Shown here in pieces: positions 8,933 to 17,693 of a stretch of DNA of 64,000 nt; the first letter of the stretch is position 1; each line of letters opens with the position of its first letter. The stretch comes from Salicibibacter cibarius (GTDB lineage: Bacteria > Bacillota > Bacilli > Bacillales > Marinococcaceae), in NCBI RefSeq assembly GCF_016495725.1, contig NZ_CP054705.1, forward strand, positions 2,418,001-2,482,000. The letters are read 5' to 3'. The notes below the pieces were generated by a model that was given only the letters and a program-made list of their open reading frames with translations, was not told where the DNA came from and made no database searches. Made by a program: the position numbers and the translations under genes.

Positions 8933-10810
8933 TTACATAACTCGCTTGAACATCTTTTCAAGTTCATATCGCGTAATGTGGATATAAATCGGGCGCCCGT
9001 GCGGACAAGTGAACGGGTCTTTGCAAGCCCGCATGTCTTCCAGCAACGCGAACATTTCATCAGAACGCAAATGACGATTGGCTTTAATGGCTGCTTTACA
9101 TGAAGTTAAAGCAACCGCTTCTTCACGCAACTCGGGAATATCCGGTTGTTTTAAGGAGAGCAATTGAGCGATCAGTTCCCGGATCGTCTCTTCTTCCACT
9201 CCTTTCGGGATCCAAGTGGGATGAGCGCGGACGCGGTACGTATGCACACCAAAAGGTTCCAACTGAATCCCCATTTCCTCAAACGCGGATGTTAGCTCTT
9301 CAATGCGGGCTGCTTCCTGTGGTGTAAACGTCATCGTAAAAGGAACGAGCAACGATTGGCTCATCTGTTCGGGATCGCCGAGTCTTTTCCGAAAATATTC
9401 GTAGTTGATCCGTTCTTGGGCGGCATGTTGATCAATCAAATACAGCCCTTGATCGTTTTGCGCCAAAATATACGTGCCATGCAACTGGCCGATGGGATAC
9501 ATGACCGGGATCCGTTGTGAATCCGGCGATTCCGTATTCGTGTTAGGCTCTTCGTGAACGGGATCCTTATCTTCATAAATAGGTTGTGCATCTTCGTCTT
9601 TTTCCTGTATCTCGGGTTTTTCAACGGGTCGACGATTTTCTTCTTTAAGGTACGAGACGTGGACGCTCTCATCTTTATTTTGTTCATCATCCTTCTCTCT
9701 TACGCTGGAGGTTGTTGGGGCATCTTTTTCTCGCTCGCTGGCAAAAGTGAGTGGAAGCTCCCTCACTTCTTCCCGAGGTTTATCAACGCGTTGGAGCTCA
9801 CGCTCTGTTTGTTCCGGGATAAGCGTTTCTTGCTGCAAACGTTCCCGGATCATTTCACTTACTTCCAAGAGCAAGGTTTCTTCTTTACTAATACGCACGT
9901 CCCATTTGGATGGATGCACATTGACGTCCACCAAAGCAGGATTCATCGTTATCGCGATGACAGCGATTGGATAGCGATGGATGGGGAGTAACGTGTGGTA
10001 TGCTTTTTCAATCGCTTTTAATAAGGGAAAATGTTTAATATACCGCCCGTTAATAAAAACACTCATATAGTGGCGGCTCGCGCGGTTCATTTCCGGTTTT
10101 GCCATAAAGCCGGAAATCTCAAAATCCTGGGAGGTTTTGGACGCCGTCAACATATTTTGTGCCACTTGCTTTCCATAAATAGCATACATTACCGAACGTC
10201 GGTCCCCATTGCCGTTTGTAAACAACACTTGCCGATCGTTGTGAATCAAGCGAAAAGAAACATCCGGACGCGCCATTGCCACCCGATTCACGACATCGGT
10301 CGCGTTCCCAAGTTCCGTATTAACGGTTTTCATATACTTCAGGCGAGCCGGGGTATTGAAAAACAGTTCTTCAACGAGGACAGAGGTGCCTTGGCGTGCC
10401 TTGCTTTTTGTGCGGGCAATCAACCTTCCTCCTTGGTAACGGAGGTGGATGCCGGTTGCTTGATTCTGGGCCGTCTCCAACGTCAACTTGGAGACGGAAG
10501 CGATGCTCGGAAGGGCCTCCCCGCGAAAGCCAAGCGTTTGAATGTGGTGAAGGTCGTCTTCATTTTTAATTTTACTCGTCGCGTGTCGCAAAAACGCAAG
10601 CTCTGCCTCTTCAGGAGCAATGCCTGTGCCGTTATCAAGCACGTGGATACGGGAAAGGCCACCGTCCTGCAATTCAATATCGATACGAGTGCTACCTGCA
10701 TCCAGTGCATTCTCAAGCAGCTCCTTGACGACAGAGGCCGGCCGTTCAACGACTTCTCCGGCAGCGATTTTATTGGAAAGTGTCTCTTCCAGCGTAACGA
10801 TGGCACTCAT
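8933..10810 (-). CDS. mutL: DNA mismatch repair protein MutL
   Basis: 625 residues. GHKL ATPase domain at 1-330 with ENALDAGS, DNGTGI and GFRGEALPSIASV; a long acidic, low-complexity linker at about 345-440; and a C-terminal dimerisation/endonuclease domain with LIDQHAAQERINYEYF (metal-binding DQHAxxE motif) and CPHGRP. It therefore nicks the strand itself, as in bacteria without MutH. Separated from mutS by 555 bp holding two tandem-repeat arrays, instead of the usual short gap. Confidence 0.96.
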   Translation of the reverse strand: MSAIVTLEETLSNKIAAGEVVERPASVVKELLENALDAGSTRIDIELQDGGLSRIHVLDNGTGIAPEEAELAFLRHATSKIKNEDDLHHIQTLGFRGEALPSIASVSKLTLETAQNQATGIHLRYQGGRLIARTKSKARQGTSVLVEELFFNTPARLKYMKTVNTELGNATDVVNRVAMARPDVSFRLIHNDRQVLFTNGNGDRRSVMYAIYGKQVAQNMLTASKTSQDFEISGFMAKPEMNRASRHYMSVFINGRYIKHFPLLKAIEKAYHTLLPIHRYPIAVIAITMNPALVDVNVHPSKWDVRISKEETLLLEVSEMIRERLQQETLIPEQTERELQRVDKPREEVRELPLTFASEREKDAPTTSSVREKDDEQNKDESVHVSYLKEENRRPVEKPEIQEKDEDAQPIYEDKDPVHEEPNTNTESPDSQRIPVMYPIGQLHGTYILAQNDQGLYLIDQHAAQERINYEYFRKRLGDPEQMSQSLLVPFTMTFTPQEAARIEELTSAFEEMGIQLEPFGVHTYRVRAHPTWIPKGVEEETIRELIAQLLSLKQPDIPELREEAVALTSCKAAIKANRHLRSDEMFALLEDMRACKDPFTCPHGRPIYIHITRYELEKMFKRVM

Positions 10811-10871
10811 TGTTTCCCCTCCCGTTAAGTGATGGCGTGAAAATTTTTCGATGGTGACCAGATCGGAGCGA

Positions 10872-11220
10872 TTTTTCTGGTTTCGGGCTTCATGAGAGCT
10901 TCATGGCGACCCTATGCGCTTGGTTCATCCAGATTAGGGTTCCATGACTGCTTCATGGTGACGCTAGGCGTTCGATTCATCCAGATTCGGGCTCCATGAT
11001 TGCTTCATGGTGACGCTAGGCGTGCGGTTCATCCAGATTCGGGCTCCATGATTGCTTCATGGTGACGCTAGGCGTTCGATTCATCCAGATTCGGGCTCCA
11101 TGATTGCTTCATGGCGACCCTATGCGCTTGGTTCATCCAGATTAGGGTTCCATGACTGCTTCATGGTGACGCTAGGCGTGCGGTTCATCGATTTTCGGGC
11201 TTTATGACCGCCCCGCGGGG
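10872..11220. repeat. 52-bp tandem array, family A
   Basis: Six to seven direct repeats with exact 52-bp spacing: the TTCATC motif recurs at 10924, 10976, 11028, 11080, 11132 and 11184, with a partial unit from 10872. Each unit holds CCATGA-N5-TCATGG (an inverted repeat) followed by GTGACGCTAGGCG. The block starting ATGGCGACCCTATGCGC at 10902 recurs identically at 11110, a 208-bp (4 x 52) higher-order repeat. No reading frame is maintained because 52 is not a multiple of three. Same family as 32258-32440. Confidence 0.9.
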
Positions 11221-11228
11221 ACCCAATT

Positions 11229-11362
11229 GTTCCTCTCATAGCTGCTCGATCCCCGTTCGAGGGATTACTTCGCTTCTTTTGTTCCTCTCAGAGCTGTTCA
11301 ACCGCCGTCTGAGGGATTACTTTGCTCTTCTTGTTCCTCTCAGAACTGCTCGTTCTCCGGTC
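11229..11362. repeat. 52-bp tandem array, family B (short)
   Basis: GTTCCTCTC recurs at 11229, 11281 and 11333, again spaced 52 bp. The unit carries CTCAGA, 15 nt, TCTGAG followed by GGATTAC. Directly abuts the family A array and reaches the mutS stop codon region (11366). Same family as the longer array at 60091-60402. Confidence 0.88.
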
Positions 11363-11365
11363 ACC

Positions 11366-13939
11366 TCATGTTTTTGAACGCAATTGTTTTTGCCAGTTGC
11401 CGATGGCTTGCATCGCTTCCAACGGCGTGATGTTCAATATATCCATGTCTCGTATTTGCTTGGCCACTTCGGCATCTTCGGGCGTTTCTTTTTTAACGGA
11501 ACGGGTCGTTTTTTTCTCTTCTTCGTACGTAAACAACGGTAGCTGTTCATCATGGGCTATCCCATTTTCTTGCGGAACGTTCTCATATTCATCCAACAAT
11601 GCACGCGCGCGTTCGATCACTGTATCGGGGAGGTGGGCCAATTGGGCAACGTGAATGCCGTAACTTTTATCAGCGCGCCCTTCCTCCACTTTGTGCAAAA
11701 AGATCACTTCTCCCGCTTCTTCCTCTGCCCGCACGTGAACGTTCCATAACGTTTCCAGTTCTTCTTCCAAAACGGTCAGTTCATGGTAATGAGTGGAAAA
11801 TAACGTTTTTGCCCCAATATGCCCGTGAATATATTCCACGATGGAACGGGCAAGCGCCATGCCGTCATACGTAGATGTGCCCCTCCCAATTTCATCAAGG
11901 AGGAGGAGACTGTTTGCCGTCGCTTCTTTCAAAGCATGTTCGGTTTCAAGCATCTCCACCATGAATGTGCTTTGGCCACTGACGAGGTCATCGGCAGCAC
12001 CGATGCGCGTAAATATTTTATCAAACAATGGCAACGTTGCTTCGTCCGCAGGCACAAAACAGCCGATTTGCGCCATAACAGAAATGATCGCGATCTGCCG
12101 CATATACGTACTTTTTCCCGCCATGTTCGGACCGGTAATCAGTAACTGTTCCCGCTTGTCATCCATATGGACGTCATTCGCGACGTACGCGCCTCTTTCT
12201 AACGTTGTTTCAACGACAGGGTGACGACTGTTTACGAGCGACATCGTGCGCTGTTCGGAAAAGCGAGGGCGCGTGAAACGCCTTTCTTCGCTGACCTGGG
12301 CAAAACTTTGCAAACAATCGACATAAGCAATCATTTGCGCAAGTTGTTGCAGGCGGGGAATGTACGCGTTCGTTTCCTCCCGAACGCTTTTAAAAAGGTC
12401 AAATTCCAGCTGTTCCATTTTTTCTTCCGCTTCCAAAATTCGATTTTCCATTTCTTTTAAATCGGGCGTGATGAAACGTTCCGCGTTTGTCAGCGTCTGT
12501 TTTCGTTCAAAGTGATCGGGGGCGTGCGGCAACTGTGCTTTGGAGATTTCGATATAGTAACCGAAAACACGGTTGTAGCCCACTTTTAAATTTTTAATGC
12601 CCGTCGCTTCCCGCTCTTGGTGCTCAAGATTGGAGAGCCACGTCTTCCCGTTTTCACTGGCTTCCCGGTATTCATCAAGTTCTTCGTGGAAGCCGCGCCG
12701 AATCATCCCTCCTTCACGGATCGCGATCGGCGGGTCATCCACAAGCGCGGCTTCCAGGCGTTCGCGCAATGCTTCGCACACATCCACATCTTCAGTCAGA
12801 CGAACACCTTCATCCCCGAGCGCAGGCAACGTATCCACAATTTCCGGAACTTGTTGCAACGACGTTCGCAATTGCACGAGCTCGCGGGCGTTGACATTGC
12901 CATACGCGACACGGCCCGCCAAACGTTCCAAGTCGTAAACATTCTTCAGTTGATCCTGCAATTGCGCGCGAGTGAGCATATCATCCACAAGTTGATGGAC
13001 AAGGGTCTGCCTTCGTTCCACTTCCCTTTTATTCGCTAACGGACGCTCCAAAAAACGGTGGAGCATTCTGCTGCCCATCGCCGTCTTTGTATCGTCGAGC
13101 AAATGATACAAAGAGCCTTTCTTTTTTCGCTCTCTTAATGAAGCGGTGAGCTCCAAGTTTCGCCGGGTATGTACATCCATTTGTAAAAATTCCCGCGGCT
13201 CAATCGTTGCCAAGGGTTGCAAATGGGCAAGGGAACGTTTTTGTGTTCGGGCCAGATAATGGAGCATCCGTCCGAAAGCGGCGCGAACAGATGGATCCGA
13301 GCCATCGTATAAATGCAGATAGGCATCGGGCATGTCCTCGTTTTCTTCATAAGAAATCGTAAAGGCGGCCGTTTTTAGCCATTTTTCCCAATCAGACGGA
13401 AGTTCCTCGCGCGGAAAAATCACTTCCCTTAGCCCATCCGCGAGCAGTGCCTTTTCAATATCGGTCACTTCGGAACCGATGATGCCGCCGTCGGTTTCCC
13501 CTGTCGTTAAGTCCGTGCGAACATACGCCAACCTATCATGATCCATGCCGGACAAAGCCGCAATGTAATGATTGGCATCTGCCGTTACGGCCCGTTCTTC
13601 CATGATCGTTCCCGGCGTAACGACACGGATCACTTCCCGCTTCACAACCCCTTTGGCCGTTTGCGGGTCTTCCACTTGTTCACATATCGCAATTTTATAC
13701 CCTTTATCGATTAAACGAGCGATATAATTTTCGGCGGAATGATACGGCACCCCGCACATGGGGGCCGCGTCATCGCCTTTTCCCCTGCGTGTCAGGGTTA
13801 TCTCCAGCTCCCTGGCCGCCAATTCGGCATCGTCGAAAAACAGTTCATAGAAGTCTCCCAACCGAAAAAATAAAAACGCATCCGGATACTGATTTTTTAT
13901 GTCATGGTATTGCTGCATCATCGGTGTAATTTTCGACAC
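11366..13939 (-). CDS. mutS: DNA mismatch repair ATPase MutS
   Basis: 857 residues. Mismatch-binding domain I with FFRLGDFYELFF (the Phe-x-Glu reading motif) at about 22-35; connector, lever and clamp domains; ABC ATPase with Walker A GPNMAGKSTYMRQ, signature region STFMVEM and Walker B LLLLDEIGRGTSTYDG; C-terminal tail for MutL or clamp contact. Follows cotE; mutL is downstream beyond two repeat arrays. Confidence 0.97.
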   Translation of the reverse strand: MSKITPMMQQYHDIKNQYPDAFLFFRLGDFYELFFDDAELAARELEITLTRRGKGDDAAPMCGVPYHSAENYIARLIDKGYKIAICEQVEDPQTAKGVVKREVIRVVTPGTIMEERAVTADANHYIAALSGMDHDRLAYVRTDLTTGETDGGIIGSEVTDIEKALLADGLREVIFPREELPSDWEKWLKTAAFTISYEENEDMPDAYLHLYDGSDPSVRAAFGRMLHYLARTQKRSLAHLQPLATIEPREFLQMDVHTRRNLELTASLRERKKKGSLYHLLDDTKTAMGSRMLHRFLERPLANKREVERRQTLVHQLVDDMLTRAQLQDQLKNVYDLERLAGRVAYGNVNARELVQLRTSLQQVPEIVDTLPALGDEGVRLTEDVDVCEALRERLEAALVDDPPIAIREGGMIRRGFHEELDEYREASENGKTWLSNLEHQEREATGIKNLKVGYNRVFGYYIEISKAQLPHAPDHFERKQTLTNAERFITPDLKEMENRILEAEEKMEQLEFDLFKSVREETNAYIPRLQQLAQMIAYVDCLQSFAQVSEERRFTRPRFSEQRTMSLVNSRHPVVETTLERGAYVANDVHMDDKREQLLITGPNMAGKSTYMRQIAIISVMAQIGCFVPADEATLPLFDKIFTRIGAADDLVSGQSTFMVEMLETEHALKEATANSLLLLDEIGRGTSTYDGMALARSIVEYIHGHIGAKTLFSTHYHELTVLEEELETLWNVHVRAEEEAGEVIFLHKVEEGRADKSYGIHVAQLAHLPDTVIERARALLDEYENVPQENGIAHDEQLPLFTYEEEKKTTRSVKKETPEDAEVAKQIRDMDILNITPLEAMQAIGNWQKQLRSKT

Positions 13940-14153
13940 GACTATTCCTCCACTATAAAATGAATCTACTAATTTAAATTATAGCATAGGGAATGCAAGT
14001 GCTCGAAGGAAAAAGAAATTCCATGAAACGAGCCGGCACATATCCCTCGGAATTCGTCATATGAAACGTTCCGTTTTTTAGCTGATCATGCCGTTATAGA
14101 ACGTATGCCAACACTACTGAACCCTTCATGAAGACTGGGCGGCGAACTAAAAA

Positions 14154-14185
14154 ACGAGTGATGGGTTCAAAAACCCTTCACTCGT
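14154..14185 (-). terminator. cotE terminator
   Basis: ACGAGTGAAGGGTT, a short A-rich loop, then AACCCATCACTCGT and TTTTTT on the minus strand. A 14-bp stem with one mismatch just after the cotE stop. The 253-bp gap to mutS holds nothing else recognised. Confidence 0.85.
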
Positions 14186-14192
14186 TCTTTAA

Positions 14193-14837
14193 TTAGTCTT
14201 TTTTTTCGCCATGCGCCTCTTCTTTTTTATCTTCCTCCTTCGTTTCCTTATAACGCCCGTGCAATTCAAAATCGCTCGGCCGTCTTCCAAGGAAATCGGG
14301 CTGAATGTCATCTTTCAATTCCTGATCGGACACTTGATCCGCCCATTTGACGTCCTTATAATAGTCGTCTTCTTTTTCCGGATGAACGAGAATAGAGATT
14401 TTCGTCTCCCCGACGAGCTCTGCCGCAAACTCCCGTTCCACTTCCACATTGACTTCTTTATCTTTCTTGGAAATGGATGCTTCGATGGTATTCGGCTGCT
14501 TTGTCGCTCGGGCAATGACATCAAAATCGTCTGTCATCACTTCATCAGAGCGCATTTTTAACGGCACATGTTCCTTGTAAGATACTTTTTCGCTCGCCAC
14601 GTCCGTTTTTGTGTTATTTTCATAAGAGTACCATACATTAATATCATAATCGCCGGTAATCTCTACACTGTCCCCCTTTCGTTTGGCATCGTACTTGTGG
14701 TTAATCACCCAACAACCGAGAATGCTTGATGGGCGATGGGCTGGCTTAATCGTATGTGTCGTCTTTGAGAATTTTTTTCCTTTTCCGCAAACCGCCTTTG
14801 TGATGATTTCCCGATAATGTTCTTTTTTATGATCCAA
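14193..14837 (-). CDS. cotE: outer spore coat morphogenetic protein CotE
   Basis: Scaffold for outer-coat assembly on the forespore surface. 214 residues. YREIITKAVCGKGKKF and PSSILGCWVINHKYDA match the family's N-terminus, and NVWYSYENNTKT its centre. The C-terminus is acidic and longer (KETKEEDKKEEAHGEKKD) than in B. subtilis. Translation probably starts at TTG 14837, eight bases after GGAGGG. A SigE-like promoter is upstream at 14892-14920. Lies between dps and mutS rather than next to ricA. Confidence 0.94.
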   Translation of the reverse strand: MDHKKEHYREIITKAVCGKGKKFSKTTHTIKPAHRPSSILGCWVINHKYDAKRKGDSVEITGDYDINVWYSYENNTKTDVASEKVSYKEHVPLKMRSDEVMTDDFDVIARATKQPNTIEASISKKDKEVNVEVEREFAAELVGETKISILVHPEKEDDYYKDVKWADQVSDQELKDDIQPDFLGRRPSDFELHGRYKETKEEDKKEEAHGEKKD

Positions 14838-14891
14838 GTGACGGTCCCTCCCTTAAGATTCAGCTTCCGGCGTTTACATGCCTCTTCTTCA

Positions 14892-14920
14892 TATGTATGA
14901 ACGTATCTGTTGTTCATGAC
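14892..14920 (-). promoter_or_regulatory. candidate SigE promoter of cotE
   Basis: Minus strand GTCATGAA (14913-14920), 13-bp spacer, CATACATA (14892-14899). It resembles the SigE consensus (GTCATATT, CATACANT) and fits known mother-cell expression of cotE. Confidence 0.55.
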
Positions 14921-14923
14921 AAT

Positions 14924-14950
14924 AAAAAAACCTGCCACTCGGGGCAGGTT
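14924..14950 (-). terminator. dps terminator
   Basis: AACCTGCC, six-base loop, GGCAGGTT, then TTTTTTATT on the minus strand, immediately after the dps stop. Confidence 0.88.
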
Positions 14951-14960
14951 GAAAAAGACA

Positions 14961-15440
14961 TTAGTCTTTTCCCAAATAGGAACGAAGCATCCAGCCGTCT
15001 TTTTGGTAATCGCGCGCGATGTCTTGCACCGCGTCAGCGAGGGATAACGCATTTTGGTCTTCAAGGTTTTCCACTGTTTCTAACAGTTGATTGCTTACAA
15101 ATTGCAAATCAGCGACTAAGGTTTCCACCATTTCCTGTTCTTCTTCGTTGCCGGAAGCTTCTTCAATGGTCGCGTTGGCGAGGTAATCTTTCATCGTTGC
15201 GAGCGGTTTAACTTGAATCGCCAGCATTTGCTCGGCATAGTCATCGATGTAGTCCTTCGTTTTGTTATACAGCTCTTCAAATTTTTCATGGAGAGAGAAG
15301 AAATGCGAACCCTTTACAAACCAATGATAATTGTGCAGTTTCACGTAAAGCACTTGCATATTCGCGAGTTCCCGATTCAAATCTTGTTCCAACACTCGTC
15401 CGGCTTGCCCTTTAATTTCAGTTGCTTGTCGTTTTGCCAT
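14961..15440 (-). CDS. dps: Dps/MrgA-family ferritin-like protein
   Basis: Mini-ferritin that stores iron, consumes peroxide and may bind DNA. About 159 residues. The ferroxidase-site pattern is visible: HNYHWFVKGSHFFSLHEKFEELY supplies the conserved histidines, aspartate and glutamate between subunits. Start at ATG 15440 behind GAGGAGG; the longer in-frame start at 15467 lacks an SD sequence. A perfect PerR box sits in its promoter, so peroxide induction is likely, as for B. subtilis mrgA. It sits between ricA and cotE, which are adjacent in B. subtilis. Confidence 0.92.
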   Translation of the reverse strand: MAKRQATEIKGQAGRVLEQDLNRELANMQVLYVKLHNYHWFVKGSHFFSLHEKFEELYNKTKDYIDDYAEQMLAIQVKPLATMKDYLANATIEEASGNEEEQEMVETLVADLQFVSNQLLETVENLEDQNALSLADAVQDIARDYQKDGWMLRSYLGKD

Positions 15441-15494
15441 CTTTATTGCCTCCTCAGTACATTTCATTTTTTGGTTGTTTTGATTACAATATCT

Positions 15495-15523
15495 ATTATA
15501 TTATAATCATTATAAAAAAACAA
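15495..15523 (-). promoter_or_regulatory. dps promoter with PerR box
   Basis: Minus strand TTGTTT (15518-15523), 17-bp spacer, TATAAT (15495-15500). The spacer holds TTATAATGATTATAA (15501-15515), a perfect 7-1-7 palindrome identical to the PerR/Fur-family consensus, placed between -35 and -10 where repressor binding would block polymerase. Confidence 0.88.
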
Positions 15524-15607
15524 CCATTATCATAAATGCCTTTCTACTTATTCCATTCCCGTTTGACACAAAAAGTATGCCACGAATTTAAAATATCCAT
15601 CAAAAAA

Positions 15608-15635
15608 CTGCCATGCGTTTGATTACACATGGCAG
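15608..15635 (-). terminator. ricA terminator
   Basis: CTGCCATG, 12-nt loop, CATGGCAG, TTTTTT on the minus strand after the ricA stop. It separates the miaB-ricA unit from dps. Confidence 0.85.
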
Positions 15636-15640
15636 CTTTG

Positions 15641-16042
15641 TTATTTATTTTGCTTTAAAGGCGACTCATCATCTGAGCGATGATTGATTTCGTTGGTGAC
15701 TTCATTTGAAATCGTCGTGGACACGGTTTGCAACATTTCGTTTACGTCATTTTGGCTTTGCTTGAACTCTTTAACAATCGGTATTTCATCCACTTCGGCG
15801 TGTAGCGCGTTGATCTCCGCTTCCTTTTGGCGGACCCCTTCAGTTTTTCCGTAATGTTTCAAGTTCACGAGCTCTTTTTGCTTATCCTTTATGTCACTAA
15901 TCAGCTTTTGGATTTTTTCGTTTTGGTTAATCGTCTTCTCGGCTCTTCTAAAAAAGTCAACTTCTTCGGTGTCGACCATCATGTTGGCCAGTTCCTTGGC
16001 TTTCGCCAAGATGTCATCCTTTGTATATAACTTTTCCGTCAT
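15641..16042 (-). CDS. ricA: RicA (YmcA), RNA-maturation/competence regulator
   Basis: 133 residues, mostly helical (YlbF/YmcA family). Partner of RicF and RicT in the Y-complex that binds RNase Y and Fe-S clusters and promotes mRNA maturation, biofilm and sporulation in B. subtilis. No cysteine-rich motif in the N-terminal part; charged C-terminal tail. Overlaps the miaB stop by four bases, so coupled to miaB. Confidence 0.9.
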   Translation of the reverse strand: MTEKLYTKDDILAKAKELANMMVDTEEVDFFRRAEKTINQNEKIQKLISDIKDKQKELVNLKHYGKTEGVRQKEAEINALHAEVDEIPIVKEFKQSQNDVNEMLQTVSTTISNEVTNEINHRSDDESPLKQNK

Positions 16043-17613
16043 ACGTTTTGCACCTCACTATATGATACCATTTCTCCGTTTAACGACCACGTTTTCACAT
16101 CGGTAATTTTTACGTCTACAAGTTTTCCGATGGACGTTTTAGGTGCACGAACGTTGACGAGTTTATTCGTACGCGTGCGCCCGGCAAGGATCTCGGGATC
16201 TTTTTTGCTTTCCCCTTCAAGAAGCACTTCGACGGTTTGGTCTTGCAGCGCTTCATTGCTTTTTGCCGACAATTCGTTGACGACAGCATTCAACCTTTGC
16301 AACCGTTCGCGTTTCACTTCATGAGGGACATTGTCGTTCATGCGGGCTGCAGGCGTGCCATCACGCGGCGAATAAATATATGTGAACGCACTGTCATAAC
16401 CCATTTCTTTCACTAAGGAAAGGGTGTCTTGAAATTGTTCTTCCGTTTCATTCGGAAAACCGACAATGATGTCGGTCGTAAACGTGGCATGCGGCATGGC
16501 AGCTTTGATTTTGCGTGCCAGTTCCACGTATTCCTCTCGCGTGTATTTGCGCCCCATTAACTTCAATACATCACTGTTTCCATGTTGAACAGGCAAATGA
16601 ATATGCTCAAGAAGGTTATCGCCTTTTGCCAACACTTCGATAAGGTGGTCATCAAAATCACGGGGATGGCTCGTTGTAAAACGAACACGAGGGATATCGA
16701 TTTTTCGTATTTCATCCATTAAGTCGCCAAGTCCGACATCGTCGTCCAAATCTTTTCCGTACGCGTTCACATTTTGACCGAGCAACGTAATTTCTTTATA
16801 GCCATGTCTGGCGAGTTCGCGTACTTCTTGGATAATATCTTCAGGGCGCCGGCTTCGTTCTTTTCCACGGGTATAAGGAACGATGCAATACGTGCAAAAT
16901 TTGTCACACCCATACATGATGTTCACCCATGCCTGAATATTGCCTTGGCGGCGTCTGGGCATGTTTTCCACGACGTCGCCTTCTTTGGACCAAACTTCCA
17001 CGACCATTTCCTTACCCTGGATCGCATCTTTTAGCAAATGAGGCAAGCGATGAATGTTATGTGTGCCGAAAACGAGGTCCACATGTTGATGTTTTTGTAA
17101 AATGCGATTGACGACGCTTTCTTCTTGAGACATGCAGCCGCATAGGCCGAGAACGACTTCCGGTCGCTCTTTTTTAAGGTTTTTTAAATTGCCGACCTCG
17201 CCGAACACTTTATTCTCCGCATTTTCACGGATGGCACATGTATTTAACAAGATGATGTCGGCATCATCGGTCGTATCCGTCGGTGTGAACCCTAGTTCCT
17301 CGAGGATTCCGGACATATTTTCCGTATCGTGTACGTTCATTTGGCATCCATACGTGCGAATATAGTATTTTTTTCCGTTACCAATGCTTTGCATATCCTC
17401 GGGAATTTTAAAATCATAATAAAATTCCACGTCTTTGCGGCGACGCCGTTGTCCTTTTCGATAGTTTGGCTGTTCGTTTATCTTAATATGCCGGCCGCCG
17501 ATCTTCATGATTTCCTGGCCGTCTTCATTAACGTCAATGGTTGCATTAGAGAAATCAAAGTACTTGCTGTAGTCTTTCGTTTTATTGGCCGGACGGTGTT
17601 GTTCCTCGTTCAT
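16039..17613 (-). CDS. miaB: tRNA-2-methylthio-N6-dimethylallyladenosine synthase MiaB
   Basis: Radical-SAM methylthiotransferase acting on i6A37 of tRNA. 524 residues. N-terminal UPF0004 domain with the auxiliary Fe-S cysteines ([22 protein letters not shown]), radical-SAM cluster [15 protein letters not shown], then a C-terminal TRAM domain from about 440. A 70-residue N-terminal extension is typical of Bacillus members. Forms an operon with ricA. Confidence 0.97.
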   Translation of the reverse strand: MNEEQHRPANKTKDYSKYFDFSNATIDVNEDGQEIMKIGGRHIKINEQPNYRKGQRRRRKDVEFYYDFKIPEDMQSIGNGKKYYIRTYGCQMNVHDTENMSGILEELGFTPTDTTDDADIILLNTCAIRENAENKVFGEVGNLKNLKKERPEVVLGLCGCMSQEESVVNRILQKHQHVDLVFGTHNIHRLPHLLKDAIQGKEMVVEVWSKEGDVVENMPRRRQGNIQAWVNIMYGCDKFCTYCIVPYTRGKERSRRPEDIIQEVRELARHGYKEITLLGQNVNAYGKDLDDDVGLGDLMDEIRKIDIPRVRFTTSHPRDFDDHLIEVLAKGDNLLEHIHLPVQHGNSDVLKLMGRKYTREEYVELARKIKAAMPHATFTTDIIVGFPNETEEQFQDTLSLVKEMGYDSAFTYIYSPRDGTPAARMNDNVPHEVKRERLQRLNAVVNELSAKSNEALQDQTVEVLLEGESKKDPEILAGRTRTNKLVNVRAPKTSIGKLVDVKITDVKTWSLNGEMVSYSEVQNV

Positions 17614-17693
17614 ACGCGAGGGGAGCCCCCTTTCCTCTATCCTATCCTTTTCAAATTATAAAGCTTCCGGTACCGGAAAACAACCATCTCTAT

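Noticed and set aside
10031-10828. 265-codon open frame antisense to mutL
   Set aside because: Exact shadow of a well-conserved gene, without SD sequence or family resemblance.
10872-11362. CRISPR array
   Set aside because: The whole 52-bp unit is conserved, there are no unique spacers, and no cas genes are nearby.
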